From an uncultured Oscillospiraceae bacterium (GTDB taxonomy: Bacteria > Bacillota > Clostridia > Oscillospirales > Acutalibacteraceae): 38,994 nt of DNA. Made by a program: the position numbers and the translations under genes. Below, one piece after another: positions 8,746 to 16,793 of the stretch (positions are counted from its first letter, which is position 1; the number at the start of each line of letters is the position of its first letter). Location of the stretch: the NCBI GenBank assembly GCA_900545655.1, contig UQZY01000020.1, positions 1 to 38,994 of the forward strand. The letters run 5' to 3'. The notes under the pieces were generated by a model. It was not told the origin of the DNA. It searched no databases and saw only the letters and a list, made by a program, of their open reading frames with translations.

Positions 8746-8774
8746 TTGAATTATAAGTCCCGATAATGTATACT
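8746..8774 (+). promoter_or_regulatory. Sigma-A-type promoter of the holA operon
   Basis: TTGAAT (8746-8751), a 17-bp spacer and TATACT (8769-8774). Transcription should start near 8781, about 25 bases before the holA ATG at 8807. The promoter overlaps the in-frame TTG at 8774, which rules that codon out as the translation start. Confidence 0.7.
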
Positions 8775-8806
8775 TGAAACGCATATATGAAAGTGTGGAA
8801 AGTATA

Positions 8807-9451
8807 ATGAAGCTTAACGAAAAGACCCTTTGGCAGAACATAAAATCCGGAAATCTTCTGCCCGTGTATCTCATAAAGGGCGAAGAGAGTTATCTCAAAC
8901 AAAAATATGCAACTCTTTTGGCTGGCAGCGTTGTTCCTGCCGGTCTTGAGGCTTTTAATTTTCACAGACTTGCCGGAGAAAACACAAATCCGGAGGAGAT
9001 AGGCACCTGCGTGGAGGCGCTTCCCGCCATGTGTGAAAAATCATGTGTTTTTGTGCATGACTTTGATTTTGACGGAGCAAACGAGACGGAAAAGGAGGAG
9101 CTGCTTGCCCTTCTTTCGGATCTTCCGGATACCTGTGTGCTTGTTTTTTGGCAGGATACCAAGGGCTTTTCAACAAAGACTAAACTTTCAAAGGAAATAC
9201 TTTCCGCAATTGATAAAAACGGAGCCGTTTGTACTCTTGAAAAAAGGGACCAGCGAGCTCTCGTAAAGTTTGTTGTTTCGGAGTGCGAAAAAAGGGATAG
9301 AAGCATATCCTTTGACACTGCACTTTATTTTGTTTCCTGTGTCGGCGATGACATGAGTAACATAATAAACGAGATTGACAAGGTTTGCGCGTTTTCACCG
9401 AGCGAGATAAAGCGAGAGGATATCGACAAGGTTGCGGTAAAGTCTCTTTAG
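8807..9451 (+). CDS. holA: DNA polymerase III delta subunit, N-terminal part ending at an in-frame TAG
   Basis: The delta subunit opens the sliding clamp as part of the clamp loader. This 214-residue fragment matches the N-terminal and middle AAA+-like domains: it opens with the typical LLPVYLIKGEE segment and continues through the RDQRALVKFV and GDDMSNIINEIDK helices. It ends at TAG (9449-9451). The same frame continues without interruption to 9841 with ATAFQMIDSML, which matches the normal continuation of HolA, so one codon separates the two halves. The ATG at 8807 is chosen because the earlier TTG lies in the -10 box; its Shine-Dalgarno (GGAAAG) is weak. The gene may be a nonsense mutant, a sequencing error, a readthrough site or a true split protein. 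Confidence 0.82.
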   Translation: MKLNEKTLWQNIKSGNLLPVYLIKGEESYLKQKYATLLAGSVVPAGLEAFNFHRLAGENTNPEEIGTCVEALPAMCEKSCVFVHDFDFDGANETEKEELLALLSDLPDTCVLVFWQDTKGFSTKTKLSKEILSAIDKNGAVCTLEKRDQRALVKFVVSECEKRDRSISFDTALYFVSCVGDDMSNIINEIDKVCAFSPSEIKREDIDKVAVKSL

Positions 9452-9466
9452 GCAACAGCCTTTCAG

Positions 9467-9841
9467 ATGATTGATTCCATGCTCTCAAACAACTTTGAGA
9501 AGGCTTTTTTTGAGCTTTCGTTGCTTTTTGAGCGGAGAACGGAGCCTACCATGATTCTCGGTGCGCTTGTAAGCACTTATGCGGACATGTACCGTATTAA
9601 GCTGACCTTTGACTCCGGACACAAAAAAACCGACCTTAAAGCCGCGTATCCCATTATGTATAAGAACGATTTTAAGCTTAACAATGCCGCCGGAAGGGCA
9701 AGGCGTTTTTCCATTTCCGGACTTCGAAGGTCGCTTGACATCCTTGCTGAGGCGGATTTCAGACTGAAAAGCAGCTTTGACGACAACAGAATTGTCTTTG
9801 AAAAGCTCATTGTTGAGCTCAGTAAAGTGAGGGCTTTATGA
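9467..9841 (+). CDS. holA: DNA polymerase III delta subunit, C-terminal part after the in-frame TAG
   Basis: It is in the same frame as the preceding fragment. The first ATG after the stop is at 9467 and no good Shine-Dalgarno precedes it. The 124 residues form the helical collar domain of the delta subunit, with the typical segments FERRTEPTMILGALVSTYADMYR and SGLRRSLDILAEADFRLKS, which places the subunit in the pentameric clamp loader ring. The last codons overlap the rnmV start (ATGA). With the stop read through, the product would be 344 residues, a normal HolA length. The sequence shows no further decay such as frameshifts, so any disruption is very recent or is tolerated. Confidence 0.72.
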   Translation: MIDSMLSNNFEKAFFELSLLFERRTEPTMILGALVSTYADMYRIKLTFDSGHKKTDLKAAYPIMYKNDFKLNNAAGRARRFSISGLRRSLDILAEADFRLKSSFDDNRIVFEKLIVELSKVRAL

Positions 9842-10647
9842 TGCTCCGAACGGATAAGGTTATTGTCGTTGAGGGCAAGTATGATGAGATAAAGCTCTCA
9901 TCTATCATAGACGCTCCGATTATAAAGACGGACGGATTCGGAATCTTCAAGGACAGAGAAAAGCAGAGCCTGCTTCAAAGGCTTGCAAAAAAACGCGGAC
10001 TTATTATTCTGACGGACGGTGATTCCGCCGGCTTTATGATAAGAAATTTCCTCGGAAATAAAATTCCCGAGGAACTTATAACACATGTATATATCCCTGA
10101 CCTTTACGGTAAGGAGAAGAGAAAAGCAAAGCCCTCGTCTGAGGGTAAACTCGGTGTAGAGGGTGTACCGAAGGACGTTATTATCTCCGCGTTTGAAAGA
10201 GCGGGGATTACTGAATTAAAAGAAAACTCTGGGCTGGAAGCAAATTCCGAGCTTGAAGAAAAAACTGAGTTTGAAGCAAATTCCGAATTTGAAGAGAACT
10301 CCGGGCTTGAAGCAAGTTCCGAATTTGAAGAAAAACCCGGGCTTGAAGCAGATTCTGACCTTGAAGTAAAAACCGACCTTAAAAAACAATTTGAGACGGA
10401 AGAAAAAATCAAATCAGAAGAAAAGTCCAAGACCCCGAAAACATCAAGGCAAATAACCGGTCTTGACTTCTATGAGGACGGGGTTTCCGGAAAGCCCGAA
10501 TCAAAGGAAAAAAGAAAAAAGCTTCTGAAAGCACTTGAACTTCCCGAGAAGATGTCAACGACATCACTGCTAAAAATAATCAATCTTCTGATAACCTATG
10601 ACGAATACAAGGAGCTTGTAAACCGTGAATTTTCTGAAAATGCCTGA
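9838..10647 (+). CDS. rnmV: Ribonuclease M5-like Toprim protein with an expanded repeat linker
   Basis: RNase M5 matures 5S rRNA precursors in Firmicutes. The N-terminal Toprim domain shows VVEGKYD (residues 9-15) and the metal-binding TDGDSAG, which aligns with TDPDxxG of the family. It is followed by the family's KAKPSSEGKLGVEG segment. The C-terminal 60 residues (LDFYEDGVSGKPESKEKRKKL, split here for length, then LLKIINLLITYDEY) match the DUF4093 domain of RNase M5. Normal family length is about 180-190 residues; this one is 269 because residues 130-189 are an acidic tandem repeat between the domains. The start overlaps holA by 4 bp and the end overlaps cca. Function in 5S maturation is inferred from the family. 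Confidence 0.82.
   Translation: MMLRTDKVIVVEGKYDEIKLSSIIDAPIIKTDGFGIFKDREKQSLLQRLAKKRGLIILTDGDSAGFMIRNFLGNKIPEELITHVYIPDLYGKEKRKAKPSSEGKLGVEGVPKDVIISAFERAGITELKENSGLEANSELEEKTEFEANSEFEENSGLEASSEFEEKPGLEADSDLEVKTDLKKQFETEEKIKSEEKSKTPKTSRQITGLDFYEDGVSGKPESKEKRKKLLKALELPEKMSTTSLLKIINLLITYDEYKELVNREFSENA
10225..10404 (+). repeat. 36-bp in-frame tandem repeats within rnmV
   Basis: Units start at 10225, 10261, 10297, 10333 and, degenerate, 10369. Each encodes 12 residues such as NSGLEANSELEE, KTEFEANSEFEE and NSGLEASSEFEE. The unit itself is made of two related 6-residue halves (x-x-x-LE-x). The product is a highly acidic linker between the Toprim and DUF4093 domains. Confidence 0.92.
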
Positions 10648-11998
10648 AACAGTATCTATCGCAATCGACAAGCTGGAAGCCGCCGGCTTTGAGGCATTTA
10701 CGGTCGGAGGCTGCGTAAGGGATATTCAGCTTAACAGAACTCCGTCGGATTGGGACATAACCACGAATGCGCTCCCGAAACAGACGGCAGAGGTTTTTAA
10801 GGATTTCAGGATTGTTCCAACGGGGATAAAGCACGGAACGGTTACGGTTATCATCGACGGTATGCCGCTTGAGATAACTACTTATCGAACTGACGGAGAG
10901 TATACAGACAACCGTCATCCGAAGAGTGTTTCCTTTACGGGAGATCTCACGGAGGATCTTTCCCGCAGGGATTTTACGATAAATGCAATGGCATATAGTG
11001 AAAAGTGCGGTCTTGTTGATAAGTTCGGCGGCTCGACGGATATTCGCTCGCGTCTGATAAGAACGGTCGGTGACCCGGACAGACGTTTTAATGAGGATGC
11101 ATTGCGTATGATGAGAGCGCTCAGGTTTGCGTCTGTACTTGATTTTGAAATAGAAGAAAACACGAAAAAAAGTATACTTAAAAACCGTGAGCTTCTTAAG
11201 AATATTTCATCCGAGCGTATTTCTGATGAGCTGATAAAGTTTTTGTGCGGTGAGGGGAAACGGGTGACGGAGCTTCTTATAGAGTTTCGGGACGTGATTG
11301 CAGTCGTTATACCGGAGCTTAAGCCCTGTTTTGACTTTGACCAGAAAAACAAGCACCACGCTTATGACGTATATACTCACATGGCTTATTCGGTGGGCTA
11401 TTCAAAGCCGGATCCTGAGGTGAGGTTTTCATTACTTCTCCATGATATCGGTAAGCCGTCCTGTTTTTTTACCGACGAAAACGGTGTCGGTCACTTCTAC
11501 GGTCACGGTGAAAAGGGCGCGCAGACAGTTGAAAAAATCGTGAAAAGGCTAAAACTTTCGTCACAGTTTCAAAATGACACGGTAACGCTTGTACGTTATC
11601 ATGATTATCCTGTGACGCCGGACAAAAAGACCGTCAAACGCAGGCTGAACAAATTCGGACCGCGTATGCTCGGGAAAATCATGCTTGTGAAAGAGGGCGA
11701 CAGTCTCGCCCACAGCACGGGATATGCAAAGCCGCTTGATGAAATAAGGGCTGTTTGTGTATCTATCGACGAGGTTCTCTCAGAGGAAGAATGCTTTTCT
11801 CTGAAAAAGCTCAACATATCCGGAAGGGATTTGCTCGGAATAGGCTTTACCGGCGGTCCTGAAATAGGAAAAGTACTTAACAGCTTACTCGAAAAGGTTA
11901 TAGACGAATCGGTTCCGAACGAACACGAATCACTTATTAAGCTTGCCGAGGAATTTTATAAAAACGGAGATGAATTTTATGGAACAGGCAAAGCTTGA
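10625..11998 (+). CDS. cca: CCA tRNA nucleotidyltransferase with HD domain
   Basis: It adds or repairs the 3' CCA of tRNAs in the cytoplasm. The class II nucleotidyltransferase core shows GGCVRD and the metal-binding DWD (in RTPSDWDITTNALP), then RDFTINAMAY and the EDALRMMRALRFA template segment. The second half carries an HD phosphohydrolase-type domain (LLLHDIGKP). The 457-residue length fits HD-bearing members. A GTG at 10625 with AAGGAG 10 bases upstream is preferred over the ATG at 10640, which has no ribosome binding site. It overlaps rnmV by 23 bp and leads into a small DUF896 gene and miaA, forming a tRNA/rRNA maturation operon. Confidence 0.94.
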   Translation: MNFLKMPETVSIAIDKLEAAGFEAFTVGGCVRDIQLNRTPSDWDITTNALPKQTAEVFKDFRIVPTGIKHGTVTVIIDGMPLEITTYRTDGEYTDNRHPKSVSFTGDLTEDLSRRDFTINAMAYSEKCGLVDKFGGSTDIRSRLIRTVGDPDRRFNEDALRMMRALRFASVLDFEIEENTKKSILKNRELLKNISSERISDELIKFLCGEGKRVTELLIEFRDVIAVVIPELKPCFDFDQKNKHHAYDVYTHMAYSVGYSKPDPEVRFSLLLHDIGKPSCFFTDENGVGHFYGHGEKGAQTVEKIVKRLKLSSQFQNDTVTLVRYHDYPVTPDKKTVKRRLNKFGPRMLGKIMLVKEGDSLAHSTGYAKPLDEIRAVCVSIDEVLSEEECFSLKKLNISGRDLLGIGFTGGPEIGKVLNSLLEKVIDESVPNEHESLIKLAEEFYKNGDEFYGTGKA

Positions 11999-12188
11999 CA
12001 GAATAAACGAGCTTTATCACAAATCAAAGGCAGAGGGTCTTACAGACGAGGAAAAAGAAGAGCAAGCAGCCCTGCGACGCGAGTATATCGACGCATACAA
12101 GAACAGTCTTGTGGGACAGCTTGAGAACACATATTACATTGACGAAACCGGGCATAAAAAGAAAGTTACGAGGAAGCCGAAAAAATGA
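11979..12188 (+). CDS. Small DUF896 (YnzC-like) protein
   Basis: The 69-residue product has the family's signature start (MEQAKLDRINELYHKSKAEG) and the LTDEEKEEQAALRREYI helix, and ends in a basic tail (KKVTRKPKK). The DUF896 family is a small two-helix cytoplasmic protein of Firmicutes with no firmly assigned role. The ATG at 11979 has GGAGA 8 bases upstream and matches family starts; the in-frame ATG at 11943 lies within cca. The gene overlaps cca at its 5' end (20 bp) and miaA at its 3' end (ATGA), so all three are tightly coupled. Confidence 0.9.
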   Translation: MEQAKLDRINELYHKSKAEGLTDEEKEEQAALRREYIDAYKNSLVGQLENTYYIDETGHKKKVTRKPKK

Positions 12189-13144
12189 GTACGGAAAAAA
12201 TTCCGGTTATAGCGGTGGTGGGACCTACGGCATCCGGTAAAACCGCGCTCAGTATTGAACTCGCAAAACACTATGATGCCGAAATTCTCTCCTTTGATTC
12301 CATGCAGGTTTATGAGGGTATGGAGATAGGAACCGCGAAGCCCGTGAAAAGAGAGATGCAGGGTATACCTCATCATATGATAGGAACAGTTAAACGGGAT
12401 GAGTCGTTCAGCGTCGCAAAGTACAAGGCGGAGGCAGACAGAATTATTCATGATATCTTCTCCAGAGGAAAGAATATTGTCATGGTCGGCGGAACGGGGC
12501 TTTACCTTGATTCTGTGATGAACAATATCGAGCTTCTTGAGGGTGAAAACGACTCCTGTGTGCGGGACAGGCTTCGTGCCGAGCTTGAGCGGGTCGGTCC
12601 GGAGGAGATGCATTTAAGGCTGAAAAAAATCGACCCTAAAGCCGCGGAGTCGATTCATCCGAACAACACCGGCCGTGTGATTCGTGCCCTTGAGGTCTAT
12701 GAAACGACCGGACATACAATGAGTTATCAGGTGGAAAACTCGAAGAAAAATCCCTCTTGCTACAATCCGGTTTATATCGGACTTACGGCAAGAGACCGCG
12801 AGTATCTTTACGACAGGATAAACACGCGAGTTGATATCATGCTTTCGCAGGGACTTCTTTATGAAGCGGAAAAGTATCTTAAGGAGGGCTCGGGAAAAAC
12901 GGCAAGGCAGGCGATATGCTATAAGGAGCTTGCACCGTATCTGCTGGAGGATGCATCGCTGCCGGAGTGCATTGAAAATCTTAAACGTGAAACACGCAGA
13001 TACGCAAAAAGACAGCTTACGTGGTTTCGGAGAAATCCGGACATACACTGGATATACATCGACGAGACTCCGACGCTTTCGGAGCAGCTTAAGTGTGCCG
13101 AAGGGTTTGTAGATGATTCCGAAATTCTGAAAAAGGAGAAATGA
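12185..13144 (+). CDS. miaA: tRNA dimethylallyltransferase
   Basis: MiaA adds a dimethylallyl group to N6 of A37 in tRNAs reading codons that begin with U. The 319-residue protein has the P-loop GPTASGKT near residue 12, DSMQVYEGMEIGTAKP, the VGGTGLYLDSVM segment and the C-terminal RRYAKRQLTWFRRNP motif that contacts the tRNA substrate. All are typical of full-length MiaA. The start overlaps the DUF896 gene by 4 bp. A new gene begins 1 base after its stop, so transcription probably continues into the HlyD-like gene. Confidence 0.97.
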   Translation: MSTEKIPVIAVVGPTASGKTALSIELAKHYDAEILSFDSMQVYEGMEIGTAKPVKREMQGIPHHMIGTVKRDESFSVAKYKAEADRIIHDIFSRGKNIVMVGGTGLYLDSVMNNIELLEGENDSCVRDRLRAELERVGPEEMHLRLKKIDPKAAESIHPNNTGRVIRALEVYETTGHTMSYQVENSKKNPSCYNPVYIGLTARDREYLYDRINTRVDIMLSQGLLYEAEKYLKEGSGKTARQAICYKELAPYLLEDASLPECIENLKRETRRYAKRQLTWFRRNPDIHWIYIDETPTLSEQLKCAEGFVDDSEILKKEK

Positions 13145-13145
13145 C

Positions 13146-14375
13146 ATGGGCGAAAAAGAAAAAAATGCCGTTAAAAAAGTTGCGATAATTGCGGTTGCGA
13201 TTATGCTGCTCATATATATCGGGTATCAGGTGTACAGGATGGCATACAGCCCTGTGGAAACCGAGATTGCGCGTGAATACACGGTCAAGGCAACCGTTGA
13301 GACGGACGTGTTTGTCGCACGGAAAGAAAAGTACATAATCAATCAGAAGGACGGAACTCTCATCTCCGTTGTGGATGACGGCTCGAGGGTTGCTAAAAAT
13401 CAGGAGGTTGCCGTTGTCTTTTCGGATACGGAGGCTGCCGACACATACTCAAGACTCCGTGAACTTGAAACCGAAATCGAGCGGTACAAAAAGCTTTCAA
13501 GTCAGTCCGACAACTACACCTTCAACATAAATGACCTTGACGACAACATAGATATGTCCGCGATGAAACTTGTAAACAGCATCTGGAAAAAGAACTTTAC
13601 GGAGATAAATGAAAGCATAGACGATGTAAGAGACCAGGTCGTAACAAGGCAAATTGCGACGGGAAACAATATCGATTTTCAAAAGAAGTTAAGTTCACTT
13701 GAAACGGAGTACAATGAGTTATCCAAAAAGAGTTCAAAGCATTCAAGCGTTATTTCCGACACGCCGGGCTATTACATAAGCGGAACAGACGGGCTTGAAA
13801 AGATTGTGGACATTGAAAAGGTGAAAACGCTTTCGGTTGACGACATATACGAGGTGCTTAAAAGCAAGGCTGAGGATGTTCCGAGTGGCGCAATAGGAAA
13901 GGTTGTTACGGATTTCACATGGTACTTCCTATGCGTTGTGGACGCAAACAGGACGGGAACTCTCGGAGTGGGAGACAGTGTAACCGTAAATCTTCCGTTT
14001 TCCGCGGTAAACAGCGTTGAGGCTACCGTGTATGCGATAAATGAAAACACCGGAGATAAAACGGCTCTGGTGCTCAGCTGCAATCTTATGAATTCGGATA
14101 TCTCTTCGCTTCGGCATGAAAATGCGGAGCTTATCACGAATTCATATACCGGACTGCGTGTTCCGTCTAAGGCGATACGTGTAAACAAGGACGGAGAAAA
14201 GGGCGTGTTTGTACAAAACGGCAACATAATCGAGTTCAGAAAGCTCAATATCATATACACGGCTGACGATTACGTTCTCAGCAGTGCAGACGCCAACGAC
14301 GACAGCTATGTTCGTCTTTATGACAATATTGTGACGGAAGGAAAGAATCTTTATGACGGAAAAATTGTCAAATGA
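13146..14375 (+). CDS. HlyD-like membrane-anchored protein of the division neighbourhood, function unknown
   Basis: This 409-residue protein has a short basic N-terminus, one membrane helix (about residues 11-30) and an extracytoplasmic remainder. Residues 60-90 resemble a half-lipoyl/barrel-sandwich motif (DGTLISVVDDGSRVAKNQEV), residues about 95-185 are helical and probably coiled coil, and residues 245-400 form a beta-rich region that resembles the adaptor barrels of HlyD-type proteins. Such proteins normally link an exporter to an outer envelope, yet no transporter is adjacent. It lies between miaA and yggS and overlaps yggS by 23 bp. The position suggests an envelope or division role, but that is inference only. 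AAGGAG lies about 8 bases before the start. Confidence 0.75.
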   Translation: MGEKEKNAVKKVAIIAVAIMLLIYIGYQVYRMAYSPVETEIAREYTVKATVETDVFVARKEKYIINQKDGTLISVVDDGSRVAKNQEVAVVFSDTEAADTYSRLRELETEIERYKKLSSQSDNYTFNINDLDDNIDMSAMKLVNSIWKKNFTEINESIDDVRDQVVTRQIATGNNIDFQKKLSSLETEYNELSKKSSKHSSVISDTPGYYISGTDGLEKIVDIEKVKTLSVDDIYEVLKSKAEDVPSGAIGKVVTDFTWYFLCVVDANRTGTLGVGDSVTVNLPFSAVNSVEATVYAINENTGDKTALVLSCNLMNSDISSLRHENAELITNSYTGLRVPSKAIRVNKDGEKGVFVQNGNIIEFRKLNIIYTADDYVLSSADANDDSYVRLYDNIVTEGKNLYDGKIVK

Positions 14376-15096
14376 GTATGAGGAGTATAGGAAGCAGCGC
14401 TTTGAAGCGATTGACGAAAACCTTAAAATAGTGCGTGAGAACATTGAAAAAGCCGCTCTCAAAAGCGGGAGAAAATCGGAAGATATAAAGCTTATGGCCG
14501 TTACCAAGACGGTGGCTCCCGAGTTCATCAACCACGCTATCTCAAGAGGTATAAATCTCATAGGAGAAAACAGGGTTCAGGAGTTTCTTTCAAAGAAGGA
14601 CGACCTCTGCCTTGACGGCGTGGATGTTCATCTCATAGGACATCTTCAGACGAACAAGGTGAAGCAAATTGTCGGAGAGGTCTCAACCATTCAGTCTGTA
14701 GACAGCGTAAAGGTTGCGAAGGAGATATCAAAGCAGTCGGCTCTGCGCGGCTTAACGACGGATATTCTGCTTGAAGTAAATATCGGTAAAGAGGAGTCAA
14801 AGACCGGATTTGTGAAAGAGGAAGTGTATGACGCCTGCTGTGAAATTGCAGGGCTTTCCGGTGTAAAAATCACGGGTCTTATGAGCGTTCCGCCAATATG
14901 TGAGGACAAAAACATACTTCGACAGTTTTTTTATGATATGGACAAACTATTTGTTGACATAAGCAGTAAAAAATTAGATAATATATGTATGCAAATTTTA
15001 TCTTTGGGTATGTCTTCGGATTACTCAGAGGCAATTGAAATGGGTGCAAATTTGGTTAGAGTAGGCTCTGCTATTTTCGGAGCAAGACAATATTAA
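14353..15096 (+). CDS. YggS/YlmE family pyridoxal-phosphate homeostasis protein
   Basis: It is a PLP-binding protein that buffers vitamin B6 and keeps amino acid pools balanced. The 247 residues have the single-domain TIM-barrel family pattern: LMAVTKT with the PLP lysine K52, GENRVQEFLSK, HLIGHLQTNK, the KTGF segment and the C-terminal SLGMSSDYSEAI and VRVGSAIFG motifs. It overlaps the HlyD-like gene by 23 bp and is followed 17 bp later by sepF, the usual order (ylmE then ylmF) in Gram-positive division clusters. Confidence 0.95.
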   Translation: MTEKLSNEYEEYRKQRFEAIDENLKIVRENIEKAALKSGRKSEDIKLMAVTKTVAPEFINHAISRGINLIGENRVQEFLSKKDDLCLDGVDVHLIGHLQTNKVKQIVGEVSTIQSVDSVKVAKEISKQSALRGLTTDILLEVNIGKEESKTGFVKEEVYDACCEIAGLSGVKITGLMSVPPICEDKNILRQFFYDMDKLFVDISSKKLDNICMQILSLGMSSDYSEAIEMGANLVRVGSAIFGARQY

Positions 15097-15113
15097 AACC
15101 GGAGGACAGGTAA

Positions 15114-15608
15114 ATGGGAAGTTTTATTGACAAAATAAAGAATATTACGGGTTTTGAGCCTGAGGATGAATACGGCCCTGACATGGACGATTATGATGAT
15201 TACGATGATTATGACGGTGATAACTACGTTCCGAGCAGAAATCCGGGCGCATATGCCGCTGACACCGATTATCAGGCACCGTCACCACGTAAGAGCGGAG
15301 GGAATGTTGTGAACATGCCACAGAAAGCTATGCTGCAGGTTGTACTTGCAAAGCCCGAGCGTTTTGACGACGCAAGCGCTATTGCCGACCATCTCAACGA
15401 GAAGAGAACGGTTGTTTTAAACCTCGAGTCTGCAAACAGAGATGTTGCAAGAAGACTTATAGACTTCCTTTCGGGTGTTGCGTATGCAAACGGAGGACAA
15501 CTCAAGAGAGTTGCAAACAGCACATTTATCATTACTCCTTACAACGTAAACGTTACGGGAGACTTACTTGATGAATTGGAAAACAGCGGGATGTTCTTCC
15601 AGTCATGA
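15114..15608 (+). CDS. sepF: Cell division protein SepF
   Basis: SepF binds the FtsZ C-terminus and the membrane at the division septum. The 164-residue product has the N-terminal amphipathic membrane-binding helix (MGSFIDKIKNITGF), an acidic Asp/Tyr-rich linker (residues 20-60, DDYDDYDDYDGD) and the folded core with KPERFDDASAIADHL, VVLNLESANRDVARRLIDFL and a GGQLKRV-TFIITP end. The strongly acidic linker is longer and more repetitive than usual. It is preceded by GGAGG and follows yggS directly. ylmG and ylmH, which often come next, are absent here. Confidence 0.96.
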   Translation: MGSFIDKIKNITGFEPEDEYGPDMDDYDDYDDYDGDNYVPSRNPGAYAADTDYQAPSPRKSGGNVVNMPQKAMLQVVLAKPERFDDASAIADHLNEKRTVVLNLESANRDVARRLIDFLSGVAYANGGQLKRVANSTFIITPYNVNVTGDLLDELENSGMFFQS

Positions 15609-15621
15609 CATGATTATTCGA

Positions 15622-15652
15622 ATGGGCACACCCCTTGAAGAGGCGTGCCCAT
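15622..15652 (+). terminator. Stem-loop between sepF and divIVA (weak or processing hairpin)
   Basis: ATGGGCAC (15622-15629) pairs with GTGCCCAT (15645-15652). Two further CC/GG pairs lie beyond one A-C mismatch, and the loop is about 9 nt. No T tract follows (ATACTTTAAG), so it is a poor intrinsic terminator and may instead be a partial terminator or an mRNA stabilising or processing element. Confidence 0.45.
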
Positions 15653-15692
15653 ACTTTAAGTTATAGCAAAACTTACAAGAGGAGTGGATTGT

Positions 15693-16763
15693 ATGCTCAC
15701 ACCAAAGCAGATTAAAAACAACAATTTCCAGGCTGCCGGAAGAAATGCTTATAAGGCTTCTGAAGTAGACGAATTCATGGAGGAAGTATATGATTCCTAT
15801 GAGCAGATGTTCCGCGAAAACGCAGAACTTGTAAAAAAACTCGGACTGCTTGCCGACAAGGTCTCTGAGTATAAGTCCGATGAGGACAACATAAGAAATG
15901 CACTCCTTACAGCAGAGCGTATGAAGGAGTCCATCCTTGCGGAGGCACAGGAGAAGGTACGTGCCGCAAAAACTGCGGTTGACGAAAAAACATCCGCTAT
16001 TATCGAAAACGCAAGGGCAGAAGCCGACAAAATAATTGCAGGTGCGAATGACCGTGCCGACGAAACTCTCAAACTCGCTCAGTCAAATGCCACGAAGCTT
16101 CTTGCAAAGGCTCAGGAGATATACGATGAACAGGTGAACACCGTAAAGGAGCAGGCTGAAAAAGAGCGTGAATACCTGAACAGGATAAAAGAGGAATCTG
16201 CCAAGGTGCGCGCAGAGCTCATGGATACCTATAAAACACAGATGGATCTTTTAAGATTCACTCCCGACTTCTCTGAGGAAGTTGCCGCTATGCATGAGAA
16301 AAAGACCTCGGAGCTTGATGAAGAGACTCTTGTTGAGGAAGAGGTAGAGGCTGAATCCTTTGAAGCCGAGGCAGATACAATTCTCACAGATGATGAGCTT
16401 GATGAAGCCGGAGAGACATCCGCAGAAGACTTAGAGGACGAGTCCGAAGAGGAATTCACCGGCGAATTCAATGATGAATTTGCGAATGAATCAGAGGAAG
16501 ACCCTGAGAATGAGGCGGAGGCTGAGCTTGAGGAAAAGGCAGCTTCAGAAGAAGAGGGCTTTGTAGACATCGATTCCGGTATTGACTTGTTTGCGGATGA
16601 TGATACCGAGGCGGATGCCGACGAATACGCCGACGCTGACATTGACGGAGAGTTTGATGAAGAAACTCTCGAGGAGTACGAAAACGTTACATACGAGCCT
16701 CTTGACATGGATATTGACCTTGAGGTCACAGAGGACAAAAAGGACGACCTTAAACTTTTTTAA
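15693..16763 (+). CDS. divIVA: DivIVA-like coiled-coil protein with a long acidic tail
   Basis: DivIVA proteins bind curved membrane at septa and poles. The N-terminal lipid-binding domain (MLTPKQIKNNNF, then YKASEVDEFMEEVYDSYEQM) is characteristic. Residues about 30-205 are a long coiled coil with a regular heptad pattern. The last 140 or so residues are extremely rich in Glu and Asp (for example EEEVEAESFEAEAD) and probably disordered. The total of 356 residues is well above the roughly 165-230 of simple DivIVA. A GTG at 15684 lies inside the ribosome binding site; the ATG at 15693 has AGAGGAG 8 bases upstream and is chosen. lspA follows after 30 bp. Confidence 0.92.
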   Translation: MLTPKQIKNNNFQAAGRNAYKASEVDEFMEEVYDSYEQMFRENAELVKKLGLLADKVSEYKSDEDNIRNALLTAERMKESILAEAQEKVRAAKTAVDEKTSAIIENARAEADKIIAGANDRADETLKLAQSNATKLLAKAQEIYDEQVNTVKEQAEKEREYLNRIKEESAKVRAELMDTYKTQMDLLRFTPDFSEEVAAMHEKKTSELDEETLVEEEVEAESFEAEADTILTDDELDEAGETSAEDLEDESEEEFTGEFNDEFANESEEDPENEAEAELEEKAASEEEGFVDIDSGIDLFADDDTEADADEYADADIDGEFDEETLEEYENVTYEPLDMDIDLEVTEDKKDDLKLF

Positions 16764-16793
16764 AAGATGAAAAAACGAAATGAGGACTGAATA

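Noticed and set aside
9449..9451. Genome-wide reassignment of TAG to an amino acid
   Set aside because: TAG ends the PBP, DUF4430 lipoprotein and carB-dapF genes at family-typical C-termini, so it works as a stop here.
16229..16738. Long Ser-rich frame on the minus strand
   Set aside because: It is the mirror of the acidic DivIVA tail; GAA/GAG codons read as Ser/Phe on the other strand.
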